NCBI GenBank assembly: GCA_007693325.1
Contig: REDW01000068.1
Span: 1-64,000 of the forward strand
From: Spirochaetaceae bacterium
Lineage (GTDB): Bacteria; Spirochaetota; Spirochaetia; DSM-27196; PWMO01
Direction: 5' to 3'
DNA length: 64,000 nucleotides
Numbering within the stretch: position 1 is the stretch's first letter; every line of letters starts with the position of its first letter. The translations under genes were made by a program, and so were the position numbers. Shown here in pieces: positions 57,087 through 64,000 of this stretch. The notes beneath the pieces were generated by a model. That model made no database searches. It was not told the origin of the DNA and saw only the letters and a list, made by a program, of their open reading frames with translations.

Positions 57087-58092
57087 GGAAACTCCGCACC
57101 GTGGTCGGCTGTTCGCGGCGAGCGGGGATGCCGCCGCGTAGCAGCGGGTTATTGCGCAGTCCTTCCATCACGTCCTGTCCGGCGCCAAGCGCCTCCCGGC
57201 CTTCTTCCAGGATCGTCATCAGCTGTGGTGAGGTGGCGTTGATGAACTCGGCAAACTCCTGCACCTCAGCGATACTCTGATTCAAGCCCAGCAGAATCGC
57301 CTCGACCTGCAGGAACAGCGCATCCTCATCGTCCAGGAAGGTGGCTATCGATCCGGACGGGTCTATCAGCCGCGGTACGATGCCTGTCGGATCGCGGAAT
57401 TCGGTTGTCATCGCCGCCACGTTGTCCGAGATTAGCGCGGCGTTGACAATCAGTGATTCGGCCTCGACCAGAAGCCTGTTGGTCTGGTTCAACAGATCCT
57501 GGATCGGGCCTTCGCCGCTTCCGTCAAAGGTAGCCGCAATTCCCTCTATGACCACGACCAGCGACTCGGAGACCTCTTCAACGTTGGCCAGAATTGGCCC
57601 CAGCTGCTCGATTATCTGCGAGATGGTGTCTTCCTGGTCGGGGATTCTGACCAGGTTGCGCCGCACCAGGTCTCGGCCGATGGGGCTGTGGATCGACGGA
57701 ATCAGCGATTCTTCTTCTATCGGATCGCTGGGTTCTGCTCCCTGATGGAATACCAGCCCGCCACCGATTCCAAGCGGATTGGTAACGCGCTGAATAACGG
57801 AGTTTTCCCAGACACGATCGATGAACGTGTCCTGCAGGAAGAAGTGTACGTGAACCTCGCTGTCATCGGTGAGACGTACATCGGTTACACGGCCGACCTG
57901 GAACCCCTTAAATGTGATTGCCATACCGGTACTCACACCCGAGGCGCTCGGTAGAACGGTGTAGTAGCGGTAATTGCGCGCAAACCAGCGCTGGTTACTG
58001 CCTATCGATATCAGGATGGCGAGGAGGAATCCAAGCGCAACGATCAGAAATACGCCTACAACCTGGTTCACAAATCGAATCCGGAACTTCAT
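57070..58092 (-). CDS. mlaD: MCE-family lipid transport protein (MlaD-like)
   Basis: N-terminal TM then MCE domain YYTVLPSASGVSTGMAITFKGFQVGRVTDVRLTDDSEVHVHFFLQD; helical C-terminus. Confidence 0.9.
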   Translation of the reverse strand: MKFRIRFVNQVVGVFLIVALGFLLAILISIGSNQRWFARNYRYYTVLPSASGVSTGMAITFKGFQVGRVTDVRLTDDSEVHVHFFLQDTFIDRVWENSVIQRVTNPLGIGGGLVFHQGAEPSDPIEEESLIPSIHSPIGRDLVRRNLVRIPDQEDTISQIIEQLGPILANVEEVSESLVVVIEGIAATFDGSGEGPIQDLLNQTNRLLVEAESLIVNAALISDNVAAMTTEFRDPTGIVPRLIDPSGSIATFLDDEDALFLQVEAILLGLNQSIAEVQEFAEFINATSPQLMTILEEGREALGAGQDVMEGLRNNPLLRGGIPARREQPTTVRSFRDDGF

Positions 58093-58161
58093 GATCTCTG
58101 TGGAGTCTAGTCATAGCGCGTGGGTTGGTCAATACGCCCGCGGGCCACCGCAGCCCGGCGG

Positions 58162-58959
58162 TCAGTCCGATTCGGCGTTGTTCAACAGATCCAGAATATC
58201 GCCGTCAAAGGTTGCGGCATCCGAGAGTACCTCGGTCAATACCTGTTGGACTTCGCGGTCGCTACTGGAAGCTACTTCTCGCAATGGGCCAAACGCGCGT
58301 ACGCCTCCGGCGATAATAACCAGCAGGTAGTCGGCGAGCTGCGCGGTGAGCTCAACGTTGTGACTGATGCCAATCAGGGTGGTTCCGCGCCGCTTGTAGC
58401 CGGCCAGCAGCGCTTCGATACGTTGAGCGGCCTGGTGATCAACGAAACTGGTTGGTTCGTCAAACAGCAGCACCTGCGGATCGAGCACCAGGGCGCGCAG
58501 AAACGAGACAATCTTCCTCTCGCCGGCGGACAACGCAGCCGGTCGCAGCGTCATGTGGCGCCGGATCGGGAACGCCCCAACCAGGCGGTCGATGCGGCTG
58601 CGGATCTCGTCGGCCGGCATGCGCGGGTAGTGGTACTGCAGCGGCAGGGCCAGATTCTGGAAGATCGTCATGTTCTGCCACAACGCGCCGTCCTGGAAGG
58701 CAAAGCCGAGCTTGCGGCGCAGTTCTCGCTCGTTTGCGCCGGAAGTCGCGGTGATATCAATACCGTTGTAGCTGACCTTGCCGCGGTCCGGCGGAAACAG
58801 TCCGGCGGCGATCTTGAGCAGCGTCGTCTTGCCCGACCCGGATGGACCGAGGATCAGGGTGGTTGCGGCGTCGGGGAACTCGATGCTGATGTCGTCGAGA
58901 ACGGTAAAACCGTCGCGGACAAAACTCGCGTGCTGGACGCTGATTTTCGCTTCACTCAT
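58162..58959 (-). CDS. mlaF: ABC transporter ATPase (MlaF-like)
   Basis: ILGPSGSGKTTLLKIAAGL, LSAGERKIVSFLRALVLDPQVLLFDEPTSFVDH; between MlaE- and MlaD-like genes. Confidence 0.91.
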   Translation of the reverse strand: MSEAKISVQHASFVRDGFTVLDDISIEFPDAATTLILGPSGSGKTTLLKIAAGLFPPDRGKVSYNGIDITATSGANERELRRKLGFAFQDGALWQNMTIFQNLALPLQYHYPRMPADEIRSRIDRLVGAFPIRRHMTLRPAALSAGERKIVSFLRALVLDPQVLLFDEPTSFVDHQAAQRIEALLAGYKRRGTTLIGISHNVELTAQLADYLLVIIAGGVRAFGPLREVASSSDREVQQVLTEVLSDAATFDGDILDLLNNAESD

Positions 58960-58981
58960 TGCGTGCCACTCACAGATCCTC

Positions 58982-59794
58982 TCACAGGTAATAGACCAGC
59001 GTAATCAATGCGTTGGCGATGATCAGCAGAATGAACACCTGACCTATTGAACGGATAGCGGTCTGGGGTACTTCGGTTGAGGAACGCTCGACGCGGAACC
59101 CGTGAAATGTCGACACCGCAGACACGATGGCGCCGAACACCACGCTCTTGACCAGGCTGGAGAACACATCGATCACCGACAGTGCACTGAACAGACCGTG
59201 GAAGTATTGGAAAAACTCGATTGGTTGAAGCAATTGACTGATCAACCACGATCCGAGCAGGCCGAATATGTTGAAGTAGAGGTTGAGTACGACCATGGAA
59301 ATGATGACACCCAGGAAGCGGGGTACAACCAGATAGGCAATCGGATTGATGCCGCTGGCGATATAGGCTTCAATTTCGTGGTTGATCACCATATTGCCGA
59401 TCTCGGTGGTGATGGCCGTGCCCGAGCGCGAAGCTACGATCAGCGCCGTAAGAATCGGACCTAACTCGCGCGTGATGACGGTGATCAGGATCACGTACAG
59501 TAGCTGCTGCTGCCCGAACTGCGGTAGCAGGCTGGTGCCCTGCACAATAATTATCGCTCCCAGGCCCAACGCCAGGACTGCGGTGACCGCCAACGCCTCC
59601 ACACCGGTGAACAGGATCTGCATCGCCAGTACGCGCGATCCGGCCGGTCGACGGCGCACGTAGCGCAGCGTTTCTATCAGGATTTCGATGAAGAAGCCAA
59701 GTGCGTAAAAGACTATCGCCACCCGCGAGGTGACCGCTGCGCCGGCGCGTTCGATGAAGCCGGGGCGGGGCTGCGCGCTACCGGGTGTCGACAT
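58982..59794 (-). CDS. mlaE: ABC transporter permease (MlaE-like)
   Basis: VITRELGPILTALIVASRSGTAITTEIGNMVINHEIEAYIASGINPIAYLVVPRFLGVIISM. Confidence 0.93.
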   Translation of the reverse strand: MSTPGSAQPRPGFIERAGAAVTSRVAIVFYALGFFIEILIETLRYVRRRPAGSRVLAMQILFTGVEALAVTAVLALGLGAIIIVQGTSLLPQFGQQQLLYVILITVITRELGPILTALIVASRSGTAITTEIGNMVINHEIEAYIASGINPIAYLVVPRFLGVIISMVVLNLYFNIFGLLGSWLISQLLQPIEFFQYFHGLFSALSVIDVFSSLVKSVVFGAIVSAVSTFHGFRVERSSTEVPQTAIRSIGQVFILLIIANALITLVYYL

Positions 59795-60650
59795 GAAGTT
59801 CCTCGCTGGTGTTCACCGGGCAGCGCGCAAACCCTTCGGCAAAACGATCATCGATGGGAATCCCCTCAGCGCTGTGGCCGAGCCACCGATCGCGGCGTTC
59901 AGGGCCGTGGAAATCTGAACCGGCGCTGACCAGCATGCCGAGCGTATCTGCCATCGCTTCCAGCTTGCGGCAATCTGTCAGGCGCGCTCCGGCGTGGTAG
60001 GCTTCCACGCCGTCGAGCCCCTGCTGCTGCCATTCGGCGACGCGTTTGGCAAGGCTGTTGATCGACAGGAAGAGGGTCATCGGATGGGCGATCAGCGCCT
60101 TGCCGCCGGCCGAGTGAATGGCTGCGGCGGCTTGCGCAAGCGTGACCGCCTGCTTTGGCTGCCAAAACGGTTTGCCGTCGCCCAGGTAGCGGTCAAAGGC
60201 TTCCTGTGGCGTGCGAACTACACCGCGCTCAACCAGGAAGCTGGCAAAATGTGGTCGTGCCAGAATATCACCGCCGGCAAACGCGGCAACTTCGTCCAGC
60301 TGCACTTGAATGCCGGCCGCCCGCATCTGCTGCGCGATCTGCTGGTTGCGCCGGCGGCGCATCTGCCGGATGCGTCGCAGCAGGGTCTCGAGTTCGGCTG
60401 AGGCACCGCGCAGACCGAGCCCCAGCAGGTGGAAAGCACCGGGGCCGGGGTATTCAATTTCCAGTTCGATACCGATAATCACTTCCACGCCCCAATGCAG
60501 CCCCGCGCGTGCCGCCTCGACCGCGCCGGCTAGTGTGTCGTGGTCGGTAAGCGCAATTACGCTGATACCGTTCAGGTGGCAACGCGCAATTAACTCGCTG
60601 GGAGTGAGGGTGCCGTCGGAGGCTGTTGAATGGGCGTGTAAATCGACCAC
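59778..60650 (-). CDS. PHP-domain phosphoesterase
   Basis: MVDLHAHSTASDGTLTPSELIARCHLNGISVIALTDHDTLAG; LVSAGSDFHGPER. Confidence 0.9.
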   Translation of the reverse strand: MVDLHAHSTASDGTLTPSELIARCHLNGISVIALTDHDTLAGAVEAARAGLHWGVEVIIGIELEIEYPGPGAFHLLGLGLRGASAELETLLRRIRQMRRRRNQQIAQQMRAAGIQVQLDEVAAFAGGDILARPHFASFLVERGVVRTPQEAFDRYLGDGKPFWQPKQAVTLAQAAAAIHSAGGKALIAHPMTLFLSINSLAKRVAEWQQQGLDGVEAYHAGARLTDCRKLEAMADTLGMLVSAGSDFHGPERRDRWLGHSAEGIPIDDRFAEGFARCPVNTSEELHVDTR

Positions 60651-60657
60651 TGCTTAG

Positions 60658-60750
60658 AGAGTATCGGTTTTTCGGCCCGCGTCAAGCATCCGCGGCGCCA
60701 ACGGCGGCGCAATTTATGCTCGCTGCGTCGATCATACTCTCCGATACTCT
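60658..60750. promoter_or_regulatory. Inverted/direct repeat cluster in a divergent intergenic region
   Basis: AGAGTATCGG (60658-60667) is the exact reverse complement of CCGATACTCT (60741-60750); an extra direct copy of ATACTCT at 60734-60740 lies exactly 10 bp from that at 60744-60750. Confidence 0.45.
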
Positions 60751-60819
60751 ATGTGAACGACAGAACAACGTCCTTGATTTTCCGTCGGGGGTCGTATACA
60801 GTTTAGCCGGGAGAGAGCG

Positions 60820-61854
60820 GTGCCCAAAGCTATTACCTACAAAGCCAACTCCGTAATCTATTTTCGCGGAGATACCGGCGACAAAATCTACATCCTGAAA
60901 GGCGGCCGCATCAGCCTGAACTCCAACGATATCGAAACCGGTCAGGATATTCACGACCAGATTCAGACCGGAGAGTTCTTCGGCGTCAAGTCGGCCATGG
61001 GCAAGTATCCGCGTGAGGAAACCGCGTTGGTGCTCACCGATGCGTCGGTGATTGCGTTCAGCGTGCCGGAGTTCGAGCAGCTGGTTTCCAAGAATACCCG
61101 CGTGATCATGAAGATGCTCAAGGTGTTCTCCAACCAGCTGCGCAGACTTCACGGCAAGGTTAGCACGCTGCTGGCCCAGGATGAGCAATCTGACCCCGAA
61201 GAAGGACTGTATCGCATCGGTGAGTATTATCTGCGCAAGAAAGAGTATTCCAAAGCGCGCTACGCCTTCAACAAGTATCTGACCTACTATCCGTCGGGAC
61301 GCTTTCACCAGGACGCCAACAAGTTTGCCCAGACAGCCGAAGCCTATCTGCTCAAGTACGGCAGCGGCAAGGGGCCCACGGCGGTTGGACTGAGCGCACC
61401 GTCCTCTCCCAGTGGAGGTTCCGCGGCTTCACCCGGCAGCAGCGCCAGGGACAGCAGCTCGGGGCTCTCCAACGTGGCGCAGAAGTACTACGATGCAGTC
61501 AGTACGTTCAGCCAGCAGAAGTACCCCGAAGCGCTGGCATCCTTCAAGCATATAGCTGAATCCAGCGATGATGAAGAGTATACCGTCAAGGCGTTGTTTG
61601 AGATTGGGCGCTGCCTTTACACCATGCAGCAATACGACGCGGCTATCAAGCATTTCACTAGCTTTGTGCAACGCTACCCCAAGAGTCCGGATCTGAAAGA
61701 CGCGCTATTCTACGTCGGGCAGTCCTACCAGCAGAAGGGTGAGAAAGAACGCGCCGGCAGCTTCTATTCGAAGATATTGTCAATGGAGCCGGTGGAAGAC
61801 GGGCTCAAGCGCAAAGTGCAGAAAGCGGTGCGCTCACTGGAGCAGGAGGCGTAG
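60820..61854 (+). CDS. Cyclic-nucleotide-binding-like domain fused to TPR repeats
   Basis: GTG start; CNBD-like NSVIYFRGDTGDKIYILKGGRISL...GEFFGVKSAMGKYPREETALVLTDASVIAF; TPRs (LYRIGEYYLRKKEYSKARYAFNKYL; ALFEIGRCLYTMQQYDAAIKHF). Confidence 0.83.
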   Translation: MPKAITYKANSVIYFRGDTGDKIYILKGGRISLNSNDIETGQDIHDQIQTGEFFGVKSAMGKYPREETALVLTDASVIAFSVPEFEQLVSKNTRVIMKMLKVFSNQLRRLHGKVSTLLAQDEQSDPEEGLYRIGEYYLRKKEYSKARYAFNKYLTYYPSGRFHQDANKFAQTAEAYLLKYGSGKGPTAVGLSAPSSPSGGSAASPGSSARDSSSGLSNVAQKYYDAVSTFSQQKYPEALASFKHIAESSDDEEYTVKALFEIGRCLYTMQQYDAAIKHFTSFVQRYPKSPDLKDALFYVGQSYQQKGEKERAGSFYSKILSMEPVEDGLKRKVQKAVRSLEQEA

Positions 61855-62496
61855 GTGGAGCTGAACTCCGGAGCATTCGAACGCTTTGCGGTTACCTTTG
61901 ACAAGGGCGAGATCATTTTCTGCGAATACGAACCCGGGGACTCGTTCTACCTTATCCAGTCAGGACGGGTGCAGATCTCCAAGATCATGGGGGGGCTGGA
62001 GAAAACCGTTGACATCCTGCACCCGGGAGAGATCTTCGGTGAGATGGCGATCCTGGAAGAGGCGCCGCGTTCGGCCAACGCCATCGCAATTGACGACGTC
62101 AAAGCGCTCGAATTCAATCGGGCCAATTTCGAGATACTGATGCGCGGTAATCCGCAGATCGCGCTCAAACTGTTGAAGCTCTTCACCAAGCGCGTCTACG
62201 ATCAGCGGCGCAGATTTATGATCCTGACCCTCGATGATGTCTCGGCCAAGGTGGCCGACGTATTCCTGATGCTCAATGAGATGAAGCCGCCGGACAACCT
62301 CGAGAGTGACGAACGCGTATTTCATACCACCGCAGAAGATATTGCGCACTGGGCCGGGATCTCACCGGAAAAGGCGCGCGACGTCATCCAGCACTTCGCT
62401 TCGCAGCGCCGTCTCGAGCTGATGACCGACCGCATAATTGTCAAGAACATCAACGAGTTTGTGCGGTTTGTGAACTCCCGTCGGCGTCAGGTATAA
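61855..62496 (+). CDS. Crp/Fnr-family regulator (CNBD plus C-terminal HTH)
   Basis: GTG start; GEIFGEMAILEEAPRSANAIAIDD phosphate-binding cassette; HTH-like TAEDIAHWAGISPEKARDVIQHFASQRRLEL. Confidence 0.88.
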   Translation: MELNSGAFERFAVTFDKGEIIFCEYEPGDSFYLIQSGRVQISKIMGGLEKTVDILHPGEIFGEMAILEEAPRSANAIAIDDVKALEFNRANFEILMRGNPQIALKLLKLFTKRVYDQRRRFMILTLDDVSAKVADVFLMLNEMKPPDNLESDERVFHTTAEDIAHWAGISPEKARDVIQHFASQRRLELMTDRIIVKNINEFVRFVNSRRRQV

Positions 62497-63082
62497 TCAG
62501 GCTCTGGAGCTCGGTGACCACGGCGTGGACGCGCCGGTCAGTCGGTCCGGTGGGTACTTCATCCACCAGTTGAAGCTCAAACCCTACCGCTGTTGAACTC
62601 CACATGGGCCGTGACTGCAGAGAGCTGAACAGCCGGTCGTAGTAGGCACCGCCGCGTCCGAGCCGTCCACCGTGACGGTCAAACGCCAGCCCGGGGGTTA
62701 TCACCAGCAGGCGCGTCCGGCCGCGTAGATCGATCTGCGGTGTATCCGGTGCCGGTTCCCTGATGCCGTAAGCACTGCGCACCGCGCTGAACGGCCACGA
62801 GTCAACCCGATGAAATACCAGTCCGGCGGCCGTGACGCGCGGCAGTCCGAGAAGCTTGCCGCTGTCGAGCGTGGCACGGCACAGCGCTGCGGTTGCAACT
62901 TCGCCGCGAAGCGATACAAAAGCCAGCACTATCTCTGCGTTGTGCCACGCGGCGGTTTGCTGTACCGCGGCGGTGATATCTGCGCTGTGATGCTGGATTT
63001 CTGCAGCGGAGAGCCGTGCCAGTTCGGCTTGCATGCGGCGGCGCAGCTGAGCTTTGGCGGAACGCAGTTGATCGGTGGACAT
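62450..63082 (-). CDS. 5-formyltetrahydrofolate cyclo-ligase
   Basis: VLAFVSLRGEVAT, YGIREPAP, LLVITPGLAFDRHGGRLGRGGAYYDRLF. Confidence 0.92.
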   Translation of the reverse strand: MSTDQLRSAKAQLRRRMQAELARLSAAEIQHHSADITAAVQQTAAWHNAEIVLAFVSLRGEVATAALCRATLDSGKLLGLPRVTAAGLVFHRVDSWPFSAVRSAYGIREPAPDTPQIDLRGRTRLLVITPGLAFDRHGGRLGRGGAYYDRLFSSLQSRPMWSSTAVGFELQLVDEVPTGPTDRRVHAVVTELQSLIIPDADGSSQTAQTR

Positions 63083-63089
63083 TGCTGTC

Positions 63090-63161
63090 AGCCAGAAGAG
63101 AGATTCGAACTCTCGACCTGCTCATTACGAGTGAGCTGCTCTACCACTGAGCTATCCTGGC
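63090..63161 (-). tRNA. tRNA-Thr (anticodon CGT)
   Basis: Minus strand GCCAGGA-TA-GCTC-AGTGGTA-GAGC-A-GCTCA-CTCGTAA-TGAGC-AGGTC-GAGAG-TTCGAAT-CTCTC-TTCTGGC-T folds as a complete cloverleaf; no encoded CCA. Confidence 0.93.
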
Positions 63162-63252
63162 GCGTGGCCCAACTATAGCGAAAAGCGTCTGCTTCATCAA
63201 GATTCCGGCTGCGATTCCGATAATTTTCAGTAGAGCGAGGTAGGAGGCCAAC

Positions 63253-64000
63253 GTGGTTCGTGGACTTTACACTGCAGCCAGCGGGATGACGGCGCAGCAG
63301 CACCGTCTGGACGCACTGTCCAACAACATGGCAAACGTCGATACCAACGGCTACAAGCGGGATACCGCGGTTCACAAGGCTTTCCCCGAGATGTTGCTGC
63401 GCCGCATGAGCGAAGAGGTTGTGCGCGTGCCGTATCGGCGCCAGTCGATTGGCTCGGTGGACAAGGCCCCGGTCGTTGGACGGCTGGGAACCGGGGTGGA
63501 GCAGAACGAGGTCTATCCAATTTTTGAGCAGGGATCGCTCAAACAGACCGAGAACGCGTTTGATCTCGCTCTGGAAGGCCAGGGTTTTTTTGTGGTACAG
63601 ACCCCCGCCGGCGAACGCTACACCAGAAACGGCAGCTTCCTGATCGGCCCCGAGGGAATGCTGGTGACCAAAGAAGGCTTTCCGGTACTCGGCGAGAATG
63701 GACCGATTCAGCTGACGCTCAACAACTTCCGCATCGATCAGGACGGCCGCGTGTTCCAGAATGAAGCGCTGGCTGACGAGCAGTTTGTGCTGATGCCCGA
63801 TAACGAATGGGAAGATGCACAGCTGATAGACCGTCTGCAACTGGTGGACGTGCGCAGCCCGCGTTACCTGCGCAAGCAGGGCGGGAGTCTGTGGCAGACC
63901 ACCTGGGAGTCCGGAGATGCCGAAATCAGCAGTGGAACCGACCGGCCGCGGGTCCACCAGGGCTTCGTTGAGGCCGCAAACGTCAATATCGTTACCGAAA
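63253..64000 (+). CDS. flgF: Flagellar basal-body rod protein FlgF/FlhO family (truncated by window end)
   Basis: GTG start; VVRGLYTAASGMTAQQHRLDALSNNMANVDTNGYKRDTAV; ...NAFDLALEGQGFFVVQTPAGERYTRNGSF; open at 64000. Confidence 0.9.
   Translation, partial: MVRGLYTAASGMTAQQHRLDALSNNMANVDTNGYKRDTAVHKAFPEMLLRRMSEEVVRVPYRRQSIGSVDKAPVVGRLGTGVEQNEVYPIFEQGSLKQTENAFDLALEGQGFFVVQTPAGERYTRNGSFLIGPEGMLVTKEGFPVLGENGPIQLTLNNFRIDQDGRVFQNEALADEQFVLMPDNEWEDAQLIDRLQLVDVRSPRYLRKQGGSLWQTTWESGDAEISSGTDRPRVHQGFVEAANVNIVTE

Noticed and set aside
1-64000. CRISPR arrays, transposases, integrases, toxin-antitoxin or known defence genes
   Set aside because: None recognised on either strand; the gene content is core housekeeping plus envelope genes, so I do not claim a new defence or mobile system.

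Overview
The window looks like a high-GC chromosomal segment from a spirochaete (Spirochaetota). Support includes a Borrelia-type P83/100 homologue, two bactofilins, two Lnt paralogues, a TGS-nucleoside kinase and a FlgF-like flagellar rod gene. It is almost fully coding, with about 60 CDS. Main groups: grpE-dnaK-dnaJ; rlmB; purFMND; tatD; an M23-like/bactofilin/YaaR/PSP1 cluster; a heterodimeric ABC exporter plus PlsC; rpsT-HU-lnt; a response regulator/bactofilin/cinA run; rho-rpmE; a second lnt; a galK-like/surE/TPR/NHL-VWA run; clpS-clpA-aat; a TGS-uridine kinase and degenerate HD-GYP; alaA; gltX-glyQS-tyrS; an RlmK-like methyltransferase and rex; a beta-propeller protein, P83/100, ParB-like protein and PBP1A; an eight-gene PHP-MlaE-MlaF-MlaD-TPR-membrane-LysM/M23-PEGA operon; two cyclic-nucleotide-binding proteins; a 5-FTHF cyclo-ligase; tRNA-Thr(CGT); and a truncated FlgF. 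I saw no mobile element, CRISPR array, rRNA or recognisable defence system. The strongest unusual signals are enzyme-family proteins with eroded active sites: a galactokinase-like GHMP protein lacking the sugar/catalytic residues, an HD-GYP protein lacking metal ligands but keeping the GYP motif, and a bactofilin-linked M23 protein lacking Zn ligands while an intact M23 lies elsewhere in the window. Also notable are a mini ParB-like protein with a basic amphipathic tail, a CNBD-TPR fusion, a TPR-NHL-VWA fusion, and two unexplained inverted repeats at 47172 and 60658. All calls come from reading the sequence; no database search was run.
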